Assembly: GCF_003034845.1 (NCBI RefSeq) | Contig: NZ_PZKC01000009.1 | Coordinates: forward strand, 1 to 64,000 | DNA from: Pseudothauera lacus | GTDB taxonomy: Bacteria; Pseudomonadota; Gammaproteobacteria; Burkholderiales; Rhodocyclaceae | Reading direction: 5' to 3' | DNA: 64,000 nt | Shown: in pieces, positions 52,471-62,710 of the stretch | Layout of the letters: every line of letters starts with the position of its first letter | Numbering within the stretch: the stretch's first letter is position 1 | Made by a program: the position numbers and the translations under genes | Notes under the pieces: generated by a model | Told to the model about the DNA's origin: nothing | Databases searched by the model: none | What the model saw: the letters and a program-made list of their open reading frames with translations, nothing else

Positions 52471-52950
52471 TCAAGGCGCACGCGGGGTGACGACGATGCC
52501 GACACCTTCGCCGGCGGCGCGCAGGGCGGCCTGCTGGGCCTCGGCCTCGCTGCGCTCGGCGAAGGGGCCGAGCACCACGCGCGTCTCCAGGCGGGCCTCG
52601 AAGCCGGCACTGCGCAGACGCGCCTGCAGGCGTTCGGCATTCTCACGCGCTCCGAACACGCCCAGCTGCAGGACGTGAGCGCCAGCACCGCCGGCCAGCG
52701 CCACCGGCACTTCGACGACCTCGTGCACCTCCAGCGGCGGCAGCGCCGGCGTCTCCGCCACCGGGGCCGGCGCCGGTGGCGCGGCAGGTACTGCGACAGG
52801 CACCTCAACGGCGACAGGCGCAGGCGCCTCTTCGTCGCCGCCGGCCAGCCACAGCAGCGCGCCGATCAGCAGCGCGGCAACGCCCGCCAACGCGGCACGG
52901 CGCAGCGGCCTGGCCGTCCGCGCGGATCCTTCCTCCCGGAGCGCACTCAT
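52471..52950 (-). CDS. SPOR-domain membrane protein
   Basis: A 159-residue protein with one N-terminal helix (about 19-36), an Ala/Pro linker and a C-terminal SPOR domain (about 90-159). The SPOR part shows HVLQLGVFGARENAERLQ, LETRVVLGPFAERSEAEAQ and a final GVGIVVTPRAP. SPOR domains bind denuded peptidoglycan at the septum. The start overlaps the DUF2802 stop (ATGA), so the pair is co-translated. Confidence 0.85.
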   Translation of the reverse strand: MSALREEGSARTARPLRRAALAGVAALLIGALLWLAGGDEEAPAPVAVEVPVAVPAAPPAPAPVAETPALPPLEVHEVVEVPVALAGGAGAHVLQLGVFGARENAERLQARLRSAGFEARLETRVVLGPFAERSEAEAQQAALRAAGEGVGIVVTPRAP

Positions 52951-53492
52951 CCTTCCCCTCCCCTGTCGTCACGGCGCGTCATCGAGCGCACCAGCTCGGC
53001 CTCCGACACCGAGATGCCACAACGATCGGCGATTGCCGCGGCGTCATAGTCGCGCCGGGCCAGCACCAGCGCCTCGTTGTACTCCGGCGACACGCCGTGC
53101 CCGGCCTGCAGGCCCTCGACCTGCTCGCGCAGGGCCTGCACCTGCTCGTTGAGGGCGATCACCTCCTGGCGCCGGGCCTGCTCCTCGGCCTGCAGGCGAA
53201 GGACGTCACGGCGCAGCTGCTGGACGTCGAGTTCGAGCTGGAAGCTCTCCGCCGCCGCGGGGGCCTTCTCCGCCGCGGCAGGCGGCCCGTCCTCGGCCGG
53301 CGCGGCACGCAAGGCCGGTGCGTAGTCGAAGCCATCGTCGTCCGCGCTGTCCTCTGCGCTGCCGGCCTCGTCCGGCAGCGCCCGCCGTGCGGCCGCGGCG
53401 GCGCGGCGTTCGCGCAGCGCCAGCAGGAGCTGCCAGACGATGTAGGCCAGCAGGATCAGCACCACCGGGACCAGCAGCACGCGCAGATTCAT
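52947..53492 (-). CDS. DUF2802 family membrane protein
   Basis: A 181-residue protein with one N-terminal helix (about 3-25), a basic cytoplasmic region, a coiled coil (about 85-130, QLRRDVLRLQAEEQARRQEV) and a small C-terminal domain. That domain, DYDAAAIADRCGISVSEAEL, resembles a helix-turn-helix and matches the DUF2802 family as I know it. In some pseudomonads DUF2802 genes sit beside chemotaxis genes. The function is unknown. It follows metY by four bases. Confidence 0.75.
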   Translation of the reverse strand: MNLRVLLVPVVLILLAYIVWQLLLALRERRAAAAARRALPDEAGSAEDSADDDGFDYAPALRAAPAEDGPPAAAEKAPAAAESFQLELDVQQLRRDVLRLQAEEQARRQEVIALNEQVQALREQVEGLQAGHGVSPEYNEALVLARRDYDAAAIADRCGISVSEAELVRSMTRRDDRGGEG

Positions 53493-53496
53493 GGCC

Positions 53497-54783
53497 TCAG
53501 CCTCCTGCCCTGGCAAGGGCCTGGTCGAGATCCCAGAGGATGTCTTCGATGCTCTCGATGCCGACCGACAGGCGCACCATGTCGGGCGGTACACCGGCGG
53601 CACACTGGGCCTCGGCGGAGAGCTGACGGTGGGTGGTGGACGCGGGGTGGATCACCAGGCTGCGGGCATCACCGACATTGGCGAGGTGACTGAACATCTG
53701 CAGCGCAGCGATGAAGCGTTCGCCCGCCGGCTGGCCGCCCCGGATGCCGAAGCTGAGGATGCCCCCGGCACCGCGCGGCAGGTAGCGCGCAGCCAGGGCG
53801 GCATCTGCGCTGCCCGCCAGGCCGGGGTATCGGACCCACGCCACCGCCGCGTGCTGCTGCAGGAACTCCGCCACCGCACGTGCATTGGCGACATGACGGT
53901 CCATGCGCACGTGCAGGGTCTCGAGCCCCTGCAGGAGCATGAAGGCGTTGAACGGCGAAAGCGCCTGGCCGAAGGTGCGCAGGGTCTCCATGCGTGCCTT
54001 CATGGTGAACGCGAAGTCGCCGAAGGTCTCGAAGAAGCGTACGCCGTGATAGCCGTCGGAAGCTTCGACCATGTGCGGGAAGCGCCCGTTGTCCCACGGG
54101 AAACGCCCGCTCTCGACCACCACGCCGCCCAGCGTGGTGCCGTGACCGCCGATGTACTTGGTCGCCGAATGGACGACGATGTCGGCGCCATGCTCGAACG
54201 GCCGGCACAGGTAGGGCGTGGCCAGCGTGCTGTCGACGATCAGCGGCACGCCGGCGGCATGGGCGACCTCGGCGAGCGCGCCGATATCGAGCACATTGAG
54301 TCCGGGGTTGCCGATGATCTCGCCATAGACGGCGCGGGTGCGCTCATTGATCGCCGCGGCGAAAGCCGCGGGGTCGTCGGCATCGACGAAATGGGTGACG
54401 ATGCCGAGGCGGCGCAGCGAGACGTCGAGCTGGGAATAGCTGCCGCCGTACAGGGTGCGCGCGGCCACGATCTCGTCGCCGGCGCGGCACAGGGTGAGCA
54501 GTGCGGTCATCTGCGCCGCCAGCCCGGAGGCGGTGGCAAGTGCTGCACGCCCGCCTTCGAGCGCCGCCATGCGCTCCTCGAAGACCGCCACGGTGGGATT
54601 GGAGATGCGCGAATAGACGTTGCCGAAGGTCGCCAGATTGAACAGCGACGCAGCATGCTCGGGAGAATCGAAGACGAAGGAGGTGGTCTGGTGGATGGGC
54701 ACCGCGCGCGCACCGGTCACCGCATCGGGCTGCTGGCCGGCATGCAGGCAGAGCGATTCGATACCGTAGCGGTGATCGGGCAT
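53497..54783 (-). CDS. metY: O-acetylhomoserine sulfhydrylase family PLP enzyme
   Basis: Cys/Met metabolism PLP enzyme of 428 residues. It probably makes homocysteine from O-acetylhomoserine and sulfide. The PLP lysine is in VHSATKYIGGHGTTLGG. Other marks are SLCLHAGQQPDAVTGARAVP, FGNVYSRISNPTVAVFEERM and VIHPASTTHRQLS. The long length and the Arg-Ile-Ser-Asn-Pro-Thr segment favour MetY over MetB or MetZ, but the exact acyl donor is not certain. The ATG at 54783 fits the family; the frame runs open to 55041. Confidence 0.9.
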   Translation of the reverse strand: MPDHRYGIESLCLHAGQQPDAVTGARAVPIHQTTSFVFDSPEHAASLFNLATFGNVYSRISNPTVAVFEERMAALEGGRAALATASGLAAQMTALLTLCRAGDEIVAARTLYGGSYSQLDVSLRRLGIVTHFVDADDPAAFAAAINERTRAVYGEIIGNPGLNVLDIGALAEVAHAAGVPLIVDSTLATPYLCRPFEHGADIVVHSATKYIGGHGTTLGGVVVESGRFPWDNGRFPHMVEASDGYHGVRFFETFGDFAFTMKARMETLRTFGQALSPFNAFMLLQGLETLHVRMDRHVANARAVAEFLQQHAAVAWVRYPGLAGSADAALAARYLPRGAGGILSFGIRGGQPAGERFIAALQMFSHLANVGDARSLVIHPASTTHRQLSAEAQCAAGVPPDMVRLSVGIESIEDILWDLDQALARAGG

Positions 54784-54863
54784 GGGAGCTCGGGCATTGA
54801 GAATGGATTGCGGGGATAATAACGGCGCCCTTCCCCGACCACAATGCAGATGCGCTGACCGTG

Positions 54864-55637
54864 ATGAGCTTCGACCCCGCCACCGTGCTGTTCTGGAGCA
54901 AGAAACTGCTCGCCGCGGCCATCCTGCCGCCACTCGGACCGCTGCTGCTGATCGCCTTCGGCCTGCTGCTCTGGCAGCGCCGCCCGCGCAGCGCGCGGGT
55001 GCTGGCCTGGGGCGGGCTGCTGCTGGCACTGGCCCTGTCAACGCCGGTCACCGTCGGCCTCGCACTGCGCCCGCTGGAGCCGCCACGCGCGGTGAGCACG
55101 GACGAACTGGCACGCGCCCAGGCCATCGTCGTCCTCGGCGGCGGCAAGCGCAGCTACGGCCCCGAGTTCGGTGGCGAGACGCTCAATCACCACAGTCTGG
55201 AACGGGTGCGCTACGGCGCCTGGCTGGCGCGCCGCAGCGGCCTGCCGGTCCTGGTCAGCGGCGGCGCGCCGACCGGCAAGGTGCCCGAAGCAAGCTTGAT
55301 GGAACAGGCCCTGGTGGACGAGTTCGGTGTCGACGTGCGGTGGACGGAAACCGCCTCCCGCGACACCCGTGAGAACGCCCGCCACTCAGCGGTGTTGCTG
55401 CGTGCCGCCGGCATCGAGCGCATCGCCCTGATCACCCATGCGGCGCACATGGCACGCAGTCGAGCGGAGTTCGAGGCCGCCGGCGTCGAGGTCATCGCCG
55501 CACCGACGGCCTGGCTCGGTGGTGCCGGCGAACCGCCCCACGCGCTCGACTTCCTCCCAGGCGCGGGAGCCGCCCACGCCGGCTGGTTCGCCACTCACGA
55601 ATGGCTGGGGCGGCTGGCCTACCGCATCAGCCGCTGA
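54864..55637 (+). CDS. DUF218 (YdcF/ElyC-like) membrane protein
   Basis: A 257-residue protein with two N-terminal helices (about 16-37 and 45-62) and a DUF218 domain. The domain shows AQAIVVLGGGKRSYGPEFGG, LPVLVSGGAPTGKVPEAS and NARHSAVLLRAAGIERIALI, followed by ITHAAHMARSRAEFEAAG. The family includes ElyC of E. coli, linked to envelope biogenesis. The start may be GTG at 54861 or ATG at 54864. It diverges from metY over 80 bases. Confidence 0.85.
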   Translation: MSFDPATVLFWSKKLLAAAILPPLGPLLLIAFGLLLWQRRPRSARVLAWGGLLLALALSTPVTVGLALRPLEPPRAVSTDELARAQAIVVLGGGKRSYGPEFGGETLNHHSLERVRYGAWLARRSGLPVLVSGGAPTGKVPEASLMEQALVDEFGVDVRWTETASRDTRENARHSAVLLRAAGIERIALITHAAHMARSRAEFEAAGVEVIAAPTAWLGGAGEPPHALDFLPGAGAAHAGWFATHEWLGRLAYRISR

Positions 55638-55677
55638 GCGCCTGTGCAGGAATCATCGCGAGCACGCCCGGTGCCGC

Positions 55678-56478
55678 TCAGCTACCGCGGAAAACCGCCT
55701 TGCGCTTGTCGAGAAAGGCGCTCACCCCTTCGGCGAAGTCGGCGGTGGCCGCGCAGCGCGCGAAGGCTTCCGCTTCGGCCTGCAACTGCGGCCCCAGCGG
55801 CAGCTCCCCGGCGCTGCCCAGCAGGCGCTTGATTTCCGCGTAGGCGTGGCGCGGACCAGCCTGCAGGCGGGCCACCAGCGCGGCACATCCGGCGTCCAGC
55901 GCATCGTCGGCAAGCACCCGGTTGACCAGCCCCAGACGCAGCGCTTCGGCGGCATCGAAGCGTTCGCCAAGGAGCAGCAACTCGGCCGCCTTGCGTCGCC
56001 CCAGCGTGCGCGACAGCAGCCATGACACCCCGCCATCGCCGGACAGCGCAATCGCCGCATAGGCGGTGGTAAACACCGTGGTGTCGGCGCAGATCGCCAT
56101 GTCGCAACCCAGCACCAGCGACAGCCCAAAGCCGGCGCAGGCCCCACGCACGCGCGCAATCACCGGCTGCGGCAGGGCCTGCAGGGCATGCACGGAGGGG
56201 TTGATGTGCAGTTCGATCATGCGCTGGAACACCGCACGGCGCTCCTCGGCGGGGAGACCGAGATGACGTGCAAAGTCCCGCAGATCGCCACCGGCCATGA
56301 AATGGTCGCCCGCGCCGGTGAGTACCACCACCTCGACACCTTCCGCCGCCGCCAGCCGGCGTACGGCCTCGCCGAGGTCCTCCATCATCTCCAGCGACAG
56401 CGCATTGAGCGCCGCCGGCCGGTTGAGGGTAAGGGTGGCAACACCCTTGTCGATGTTCAGCAGTACCGTACCGGCCAT
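55678..56478 (-). CDS. Enoyl-CoA hydratase/isomerase family protein
   Basis: Crotonase-fold protein of 266 residues. The oxyanion hole is visible as DHFMAGGDLRDFARH and GACAGFGLSLVLGCDMAICA. The usual two catalytic glutamates are not at their expected places; instead there is an aspartate in IALSGDGGVSWLLSRTLG, which resembles PaaG-type isomerases. An isomerase or another CoA chemistry is therefore possible. It follows the nqr operon, whose terminator separates them, and its ATG at 56478 has GGAG upstream. Confidence 0.85.
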   Translation of the reverse strand: MAGTVLLNIDKGVATLTLNRPAALNALSLEMMEDLGEAVRRLAAAEGVEVVVLTGAGDHFMAGGDLRDFARHLGLPAEERRAVFQRMIELHINPSVHALQALPQPVIARVRGACAGFGLSLVLGCDMAICADTTVFTTAYAAIALSGDGGVSWLLSRTLGRRKAAELLLLGERFDAAEALRLGLVNRVLADDALDAGCAALVARLQAGPRHAYAEIKRLLGSAGELPLGPQLQAEAEAFARCAATADFAEGVSAFLDKRKAVFRGS

Positions 56479-56521
56479 TCCTTTCTCCTTGTCCGTGCCA
56501 CCCCGGACGGCCGGCACGGCG

Positions 56522-56575
56522 ACAAAAATAAGCCCCGGCCGGGCCGCGCGCAAGGCACGGCACCTGACCGGGGTT
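56522..56575 (-). terminator. Probable Rho-independent terminator of the nqr operon
   Basis: On the minus strand CCCCGG (56573-56568) pairs with CCGGGG (56538-56533), with an inner GGCCCGGCC segment, followed by CTTATTTTTGT. The stem plus T-run starts 31 bases after the nqrF stop, so it would end nqrABCDEF ahead of the enoyl-CoA hydratase-family gene. Confidence 0.65.
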
Positions 56576-56605
56576 GTTCCTGCGTGGGCAGGGCGGTGGC
56601 GGAAA

Positions 56606-57829
56606 TCAGCCGCCGAAGTCGTCGAGCATGATGTTCTCGCGCTCCACACCGAGATCGAGCAGCATCTTGATCACCGCGGCGTTCATCATCGGGGGGCCGC
56701 ACATGTAGAACTCGCAGTCCTCGGGGGCCGGATGGTCCTTGAGGTAGTTGTCGTACAGCACGTTGTGGATGAAACCGGTGTAGCCGGTCCAGTTGTCTTC
56801 CGGCAGCGGATCGGAGAGCGCCAGGTGCCACTTGAAGTTGGGATTCTCTTCCTGCAGCTTGTTGAACTCTTCGACGTAGAAAGCCTCGCGCATCGAGCGC
56901 GCGCCATACCAGAAGGTGATCTTGCGCTTGCTGCTGAGACGCTTCAACTGGTCGAAGATGTGCGAGCGCATCGGCGCCATGCCGGCACCGCCGCCGATGA
57001 AGACCATTTCGTGGTCGGTATCGCGCGCGAAGAACTCGCCGAAGGGACCGTACACGGTGACCTTGTCGCCCGGCTTGAGGCCGAACACCCAGCTCGACAT
57101 CTTGCCCGGCGGGATGTCGTCGCGACCCGGCGGGGGCGAGGCGACGCGGATGTTGAACTTCACCACGCCCTTCTCTTCCGGATAGTTGGCCATCGAGTAG
57201 GCGCGGATGGTGGTTTCGTCCACCTTGGAGACGAAGCGCCACATGTTGAACTTGTCCCAGTCGCCGCGGTACTCCTCCTGGATGTCGAAGTCCTTGTAGT
57301 TCACCACGTGCGGCGGGCATTCGAGCTGCACGTAGCCGCCGGCGCGGAAGTCCACGTTCTCGCCTTCGGGCAGGCGCAGGGTGAGTTCCTTGATGAAGGT
57401 GGCGACGTTGGGGTTGGACTCCACCGTGCATTCCCACTTCTTCACCCCGAACACTTCCTCGGGGACCTCGACCACCATGTTCTGCTTGACCGGGGTCTGG
57501 CAGGACAGGCGCCAGCCTTCACCGGCCTCGCGCTTGGTGAAATGCGACTCTTCGGTGGGCAGCATGGAACCGCCACCGTCCTTGACCACGCACTTGCACT
57601 GCGCGCAGGTGCCGCCGCCGCCGCACGCGGAGGGCAGGAAGAGGCCGTTTTCGGCCAGCGTCTGGAGCAGCTTGCCGCCGGCCGGGACGGTGAGCTTGTG
57701 CTCGCCATTGATGTCGATGGTGACGTCGCCGCTGGCCACCAGCTTGGAACGGGCAAACAGGATGACCAGCGCCAGGAGCAGGACCGTGGCGGTGAACATG
57801 CCGATGCCGAGTACGATTTCCGGATTCAT
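56606..57829 (-). CDS. nqrF: Na+-translocating NADH:quinone reductase subunit F
   Basis: NADH-oxidising entry subunit (407 residues). An N-terminal membrane helix (about 5-25) precedes a [2Fe-2S] ferredoxin domain with [16 protein letters not shown] and the last cysteine in RLSCQ. The FAD domain has [13 protein letters not shown] and the NADH domain [17 protein letters not shown], with the end [17 protein letters not shown]. It is the last gene of nqrABCDEF. Neither apbE nor nqrM follows it, although those are often next in other genomes. Confidence 0.97.
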   Translation of the reverse strand: MNPEIVLGIGMFTATVLLLALVILFARSKLVASGDVTIDINGEHKLTVPAGGKLLQTLAENGLFLPSACGGGGTCAQCKCVVKDGGGSMLPTEESHFTKREAGEGWRLSCQTPVKQNMVVEVPEEVFGVKKWECTVESNPNVATFIKELTLRLPEGENVDFRAGGYVQLECPPHVVNYKDFDIQEEYRGDWDKFNMWRFVSKVDETTIRAYSMANYPEEKGVVKFNIRVASPPPGRDDIPPGKMSSWVFGLKPGDKVTVYGPFGEFFARDTDHEMVFIGGGAGMAPMRSHIFDQLKRLSSKRKITFWYGARSMREAFYVEEFNKLQEENPNFKWHLALSDPLPEDNWTGYTGFIHNVLYDNYLKDHPAPEDCEFYMCGPPMMNAAVIKMLLDLGVERENIMLDDFGG

Positions 57830-57844
57830 CTTGTCATTGCCTCC

Positions 57845-58453
57845 TTACAGCTGCACGCCCGAGAAGGACATGAAGCCCAGCGACATCAGGCCGATGGTGA
57901 TGAAAGTGATGCCCAGGCCCTGCAGGCCTTCCGGCACGTCGCTGTACTTGAGCTTCTCGCGGATGGCGGCCAGCAGGGCGATCGCCAGACCCCAGGAGAA
58001 GCCCGAGCCCATGCCATACACCACCGATTCGCTGAAGGTGTAGTCGCGCTCGACCATGAACAGCACGCCACCCATGATCGCGCAGTTCACCGTGATCAGC
58101 GGCAGGAACACACCCAGCGCGTTGTAGAGGCTGGGCACGTACTTGTCGAGCAGCATCTCGAGGATCTGCACGGTGGCGGCGATGATGCCGATGAAGGAGA
58201 GCAGGCCGATGAAGGACAGATCGACATCGGGCAGGCCGGCCCAGGCCAGCGCACCGTCGGCGAGGAAGGTATGGAAGACCAGGTTGTTGAGCGGCACGGT
58301 GATGGTCTGCACCACCACCACGGCAACGCCCAGACCAATGGCGGTTTCGACCTTCTTGGAGATGGCGATGAAGGTACACATCCCCAGGAAGAAGGCCAGC
58401 GCCATGTTCTCGACGAACACCGCACGGACGAAGAGGCTCAGATAGTGTTCCAT
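57845..58453 (-). CDS. nqrE: Na+-translocating NADH:quinone reductase subunit E
   Basis: Six-helix membrane subunit (202 residues). It shows [19 protein letters not shown] at the start, [11 protein letters not shown] and the late [18 protein letters not shown], whose cysteines (C26, C120) belong to the intramembrane iron centre shared with NqrD. The ATG overlaps the nqrD stop by one base. It is part of the sodium pathway in the complex. Confidence 0.96.
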   Translation of the reverse strand: MEHYLSLFVRAVFVENMALAFFLGMCTFIAISKKVETAIGLGVAVVVVQTITVPLNNLVFHTFLADGALAWAGLPDVDLSFIGLLSFIGIIAATVQILEMLLDKYVPSLYNALGVFLPLITVNCAIMGGVLFMVERDYTFSESVVYGMGSGFSWGLAIALLAAIREKLKYSDVPEGLQGLGITFITIGLMSLGFMSFSGVQL

Positions 58454-59118
58454 CAGAAGGCCTCCTTGGTGACCTGCGGGGCCATCTTGAACTGGTTCTT
58501 CTCGACCTGGCCCTTCTTCCACTCACGCAGGCCCCAGATCAGGAAACCGATCAGGAAGAAGGCGGAGGGCGGCAGCAGCAGCAGGCCGTTGGGCTGATAC
58601 CAGCCACCGTCGGTAACCAGCGGCAGCACGGGAGCACCGAACAGCTTGCCGGCGCCGAACAGCTCGCGCACCACACCGACCGCAATCAGCACCGCGCTGT
58701 AGCCCAGACCGTTGCCGATGCCGTCGAGGAAGGACAGCATCGGCGGGTTCTGCATGGCAAAGCCTTCCGCACGGCCCATGACGATGCAGTTGGTGATGAT
58801 CAGGCCGACGAACACCGAGAGCTGCTTGGACAGGCTGTAAGCAAACGCCTTCAGGGTCTGATCCACCACGATCACCAGCGAAGCGATGATCACCACCTGG
58901 ACGATCATGCGGATCGAGCTGGGGATCTGGCTGCGGATCAGCGACACGAAGAGGCTGGAAAAGCCGCACACCAGGGTCAGCGCAATCGACATCACCAGCG
59001 CGGTGTTGAGGTTGGTGGTCACCGCCAGCGCCGAACAGATGCCGAGCATCTGCAGCGCGATGGGGTTGTTGTTGAAGAGCGGATTGAGCAGGACTTCTTT
59101 GGGAGTGAGCTTGGACAT
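58453..59118 (-). CDS. nqrD: Na+-translocating NADH:quinone reductase subunit D
   Basis: Membrane subunit of 221 residues with an inverted topology relative to NqrE. Conserved parts are [40 protein letters not shown] and [18 protein letters not shown], with the two cysteines of the intramembrane iron site. The ATG at 59118 is preferred over a TTG at 59124. It starts three bases after the nqrC stop. Confidence 0.96.
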   Translation of the reverse strand: MSKLTPKEVLLNPLFNNNPIALQMLGICSALAVTTNLNTALVMSIALTLVCGFSSLFVSLIRSQIPSSIRMIVQVVIIASLVIVVDQTLKAFAYSLSKQLSVFVGLIITNCIVMGRAEGFAMQNPPMLSFLDGIGNGLGYSAVLIAVGVVRELFGAGKLFGAPVLPLVTDGGWYQPNGLLLLPPSAFFLIGFLIWGLREWKKGQVEKNQFKMAPQVTKEAF

Positions 59119-59120
59119 GA

Positions 59121-59909
59121 TCAAGACTCCTTGGAACGCAGCCTGGCGAGGAAGGGGCCGAAGCCCTGCTCACCGAGCCAGAAATGCAGCAGGTTGTTGA
59201 CCCCGTTGCTGGTCAGCGTGGCGCCGGCCAGGCCGTCGACCTGGTAGTCCACCATCGTGCTCTGCGGGTCCACCGTACCCTTGACCACCTGCACGACCAG
59301 TTCGCCGCGCTCGTCATAGAGCTGCTTGCCGACCCACTGGCTGCGCCAGCGCGGATTGTCGACCTCGCCACCCAGGCCGGGCGTTTCGGCGTGCTCGTAG
59401 AAGCCAAGGCCGGCGACGGTATTGAGATCGCCCTTGATGGCAAGGAAGCCATGCAGGGTGGACCACAGACCGTAACCGCGGATGGGCAGGATCAGGGTGT
59501 CGATACCGCCGTCGGGCGACTCGATCAGATACACCGTGGTGAATTGCTCGCGGCGCTTGATCGAGGCGATGTCCTCGCGCTTGGGCAGGACCACCGACAG
59601 TTGCGGATCCTTGGCGGACTTCAGGGCGTCGAAGCTGGTGGCGTCGAAGCGGTCGCTGAACTCGCCGCTCTGCAGGTCAACCAGGCGGGCCTGGATGGTG
59701 GTGCCGAACAGCTCGCGCAGTTCGCGCGCACTCAGTTCGGCACCGCCGATACCGGCGATGGCGGCGATGCTGCGCTGCTTGTCGAGCAGGCGGTTCTCGG
59801 TCTGCAGCGGCTTCAGCGATACCGCTGCGCCGGCCACGAACACCGAGCTCACCAGGCTGACGGCGAGCGCCACCGCCAGCGTGCGGGATGTGGATTCCTT
59901 ATTGGACAT
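59121..59909 (-). CDS. nqrC: Na+-translocating NADH:quinone reductase subunit C
   Basis: Periplasmic FMN-carrying subunit (262 residues) with an N-terminal helix (about 10-32). FMN is attached to a threonine; the site here is [13 protein letters not shown], which has Ala where most relatives have Ser before GAT. Other segments are [16 protein letters not shown] and [15 protein letters not shown]. The ATG at 59909 lies inside the end of nqrB (11-base overlap). The flavin transferase ApbE is not in the window. Confidence 0.96.
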   Translation of the reverse strand: MSNKESTSRTLAVALAVSLVSSVFVAGAAVSLKPLQTENRLLDKQRSIAAIAGIGGAELSARELRELFGTTIQARLVDLQSGEFSDRFDATSFDALKSAKDPQLSVVLPKREDIASIKRREQFTTVYLIESPDGGIDTLILPIRGYGLWSTLHGFLAIKGDLNTVAGLGFYEHAETPGLGGEVDNPRWRSQWVGKQLYDERGELVVQVVKGTVDPQSTMVDYQVDGLAGATLTSNGVNNLLHFWLGEQGFGPFLARLRSKES

Positions 59910-61113
59910 TGCGCGCGAGCCTCCGCTTGATGTTGGCCGCAACCACGAAATGGTCGATCAGGGGGGCACACAGGTTGGCCAGCAGGATGGCCAGCATCAT
60001 GCCCTCGGGGAAGGCCGGATTGACCACCCGGATGAGGACCACCATGATGCCGATCAGCGCCCCGAAGACCCACTTGCCGGTGCTGGTCATCGATGCCGAT
60101 ACCGGATCGGTGGCCATGAAGATCATCCCGAAGGCGAAGCCGCCGACCACCAGATGCCAGTACCACGGCATCGCGAACATCGGATTGGTGTCCGAGCCGA
60201 TGAGATTGAGCAGCAGGCTCATCCCCACCATGCCCAGCATCACCCCGGCGACGATGCGCCAGGCGGCGATCTTGGTGAGCAGCAGCACCGCACCGCCGAT
60301 GAGGATGGCCAGCGTGCTGACCTCGCCCACCGAACCATGCAGGGTGCCGACGAAGGCATCCATCCAGCTCAGCCCGGAAGCGGCGATCGCCTCCATGCCG
60401 CCGGCGGCCACCAGACCCAGCGGGGTGGCGCCGGTGAAGCCGTCGACCGCGGTCCACACGGCATCGCCGGAGATCTGCGCCGGGTAGGCGAAGAACAGGA
60501 AGGCGCGGCCGGTGAGTGCGGGGTTGAGGAAGTTCTTGCCGGTGCCGCCGAACACTTCCTTGCCGACCACGACGCCGAAGCTGATCCCCAGCGCCACCTG
60601 CCACAGCGGGATGGAGGGCGGGCAGATCAGCGCGAACAGCACCGAGGTGACGAAGAAGCCTTCATTGACCTCATGCTTGCGCACCGAGGCGAAGAGCACC
60701 TCCCAGAAACCGCCGACCACGAAGGTCACCAGGTAGATGGGCAGGAAGTAGGCCGCACCGTGGATGAAGTTGTCCCACAGGCTGCCCGGGTTGAAGCCCG
60801 CGAACAGGCTGATCAGCGCGATGCGCCAGTCGGTCTGCGCCGCCAGCAGGTCGGGATTGACCGCGTAGATGCTGTTGGCCTGGTAGCCGATGTTCCACAT
60901 GCCGAAGAACATCGCCGGGAAGGTGCACAGCCACACCGTGATCATCATGCGCTTGAGGTCGAGACCGTCGCGCACGTGAGCGGTGGTACGGGTGACACTG
61001 GCCGGGCGGTAGAAGAAGGTGTCGGCCGCTTCGTAGAGCGCGTACCACTTTTCGTACCTGCCGCCCTTCTCGAAGTGATGCTCGATGCCGTCGAGGAATT
61101 TGCGTACGCCCAT
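59899..61113 (-). CDS. nqrB: Na+-translocating NADH:quinone reductase subunit B
   Basis: Large membrane subunit (404 residues) with ten or so helices. It carries a covalent FMN on the threonine of [10 protein letters not shown] and the riboflavin site near the C-terminus. [21 protein letters not shown]-like text is present as [40 protein letters not shown] is another family mark. It begins 4 bases after nqrA and overlaps nqrC. NqrB forms the Na+ channel and the ubiquinone site. Confidence 0.97.
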   Translation of the reverse strand: MGVRKFLDGIEHHFEKGGRYEKWYALYEAADTFFYRPASVTRTTAHVRDGLDLKRMMITVWLCTFPAMFFGMWNIGYQANSIYAVNPDLLAAQTDWRIALISLFAGFNPGSLWDNFIHGAAYFLPIYLVTFVVGGFWEVLFASVRKHEVNEGFFVTSVLFALICPPSIPLWQVALGISFGVVVGKEVFGGTGKNFLNPALTGRAFLFFAYPAQISGDAVWTAVDGFTGATPLGLVAAGGMEAIAASGLSWMDAFVGTLHGSVGEVSTLAILIGGAVLLLTKIAAWRIVAGVMLGMVGMSLLLNLIGSDTNPMFAMPWYWHLVVGGFAFGMIFMATDPVSASMTSTGKWVFGALIGIMVVLIRVVNPAFPEGMMLAILLANLCAPLIDHFVVAANIKRRLARNVQ

Positions 61114-61116
61114 CGA

Positions 61117-62454
61117 TCAGCCCTCCTTCTCGATGCGGGTGAGGTTATTGCGCAGGATGGGGCCGTACTCGTACTTGCCGGCGCACACGTAGGTGCACAG
61201 CGCGAGGTCTTCCTCGTCCAGCTCCAGGCAGCCGAGCTTCTGCGCCATCTCGGTATCACCGACGATGATGGAACGCAGCAGCTGGGTGGCGAGGATGTCG
61301 AGCGGCATCACCTCCTCGTAGTTGCCCACCGGCACCATGGCGCGCGGGCTGCCGTTGGTGGTGGTGGTGAAGTCGAGGAGCTTGTTGCCGGCGAGCTTGG
61401 AGACGAAGATGTTGAGCACGGAGTGCTTGTTCACCCCGGCACGCATGTAGTGCATGAACTCGCGGTGGTCGCCTTCAAGCAGACAGGAAGCCTGCAGGTG
61501 GTAACGCCCGAGGTAGGCAAAGGCGCCGCGCGCGGTGCGCCCGCCGAACACCGAACCGGAGATCACCCGGTTCTTGCCGTACTTCAGCTCACCGGCGGTG
61601 AGTTCGTCGAGATTCGCACCCAGGCGGGTCACCACCAGGCGCGGCTTGTCGACCACCGGACCGCCGAGGGCGACCACGCGTTCGGTCCACAGCTGGCCGG
61701 TGGCAAACAGCTTGCCCACGGCAATGACGTCCTGGTAGTTGATCTGCCACACCGTCTTGGTGGCGCTGACCGGATCGAGGAAGTGGATGTGGGTGCCCGG
61801 CAGGCCCGCCGGGTGGGGGCCGCCGAAACGCTCGAAGCGCACGTTGGCCAGCCCCTCGCCGGGAACCTCACCACGCTCGCCGGCGCACACGAAGAGCGGC
61901 GCGATGCGCGCCAGCACCTTCAGGCCACGGATGAAATCGCCACGGTAGGCGGCGATGATCACCGCCGGGTCGGCGGCCAGCGGGTGGGTGTCCACCGCGG
62001 TGACGAAGATCGACGCCGGCTTCGCATCGACTGCCGGCACCTTGCTGTAGGGGCGCGTACGCAGCGCGGTCCACAGCCCGGACTGCTGCAGGTTGTCGCG
62101 CACCTGCTGGTCGGCAAGCTGCTCGATGGCGGCATCGTCGTAACGCGCAAACTGCTCGGCGTCATCGCCTTCGATGTCGATCACCACCGACTGCAGCACG
62201 CGGCGTTCGCCGCGGTTGATGGCACTGACCACACCGGCGGCCGGTGCGGTGAAATTGACGCCGGGCGTTTTCTTGTCGGAAAACAGCACCTGGCCGAGTT
62301 TGACCCGATCACCGACCTGCACCGCCATCGTGGGCTTCATACCGTGATAGTCGAAGCCGACGACAGCCACGCTGCGTACCGGGCGTCCTGCCTCGATGCG
62401 CTGCGCGGGTGCGCCGGTGATGGGCAGGTCGAGTCCGCGTTTGATTTTTATCAT
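61117..62454 (-). CDS. nqrA: Na+-translocating NADH:quinone reductase subunit A
   Basis: Soluble cytoplasmic subunit (445 residues) at the start of the operon. It begins [18 protein letters not shown] and contains [19 protein letters not shown], the biotinyl-like segment [20 protein letters not shown] and [18 protein letters not shown]. It binds quinone near NqrB. A TATAAT on the minus strand 120 bases upstream is the best promoter candidate. Confidence 0.97.
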   Translation of the reverse strand: MIKIKRGLDLPITGAPAQRIEAGRPVRSVAVVGFDYHGMKPTMAVQVGDRVKLGQVLFSDKKTPGVNFTAPAAGVVSAINRGERRVLQSVVIDIEGDDAEQFARYDDAAIEQLADQQVRDNLQQSGLWTALRTRPYSKVPAVDAKPASIFVTAVDTHPLAADPAVIIAAYRGDFIRGLKVLARIAPLFVCAGERGEVPGEGLANVRFERFGGPHPAGLPGTHIHFLDPVSATKTVWQINYQDVIAVGKLFATGQLWTERVVALGGPVVDKPRLVVTRLGANLDELTAGELKYGKNRVISGSVFGGRTARGAFAYLGRYHLQASCLLEGDHREFMHYMRAGVNKHSVLNIFVSKLAGNKLLDFTTTTNGSPRAMVPVGNYEEVMPLDILATQLLRSIIVGDTEMAQKLGCLELDEEDLALCTYVCAGKYEYGPILRNNLTRIEKEG

Positions 62455-62573
62455 CGCTTAGCCCAATCACTGATGGAAACCGCAGGAAAGGCCGCCCCCC
62501 AAAGACGACCCGCGGCCGCAAGCCCCGTTTCCGGACCCTGCTGCACCGCCCCCCTGCACGAGAAAACCGCAGA

Positions 62574-62579
62574 ATTATA
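62574..62579 (-). promoter_or_regulatory. Candidate -10 box of the nqr operon
   Basis: The minus strand reads TATAAT at 62579-62574, 120 bases before the nqrA start. No good TTGACA lies 17 bases upstream (GTGCCA is found there), so an activator or an extended -10 may be used. The rest of the 256-base gap to the thioesterase gene contains no open frame that I would support. Confidence 0.4.
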
Positions 62580-62710
62580 GAAGACCTGCGCCGCCCTGGC
62601 ACACGGCGAACACCGATTTTCGCCTGCCAGCGGTTTCCAGAATGACCCGCAGACGCTACATAAGAATCTGATTAATAACGCCGGAACCCAACGCCGGCGA
62701 GAGCTTCCGG

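Noticed and set aside
54784-54863. A possible SAM riboswitch or Met regulator site ahead of metY
   Set aside because: The gap to the divergent gene is only about 80 bases and shows no SAM-aptamer pattern or repeated MetJ-type boxes.
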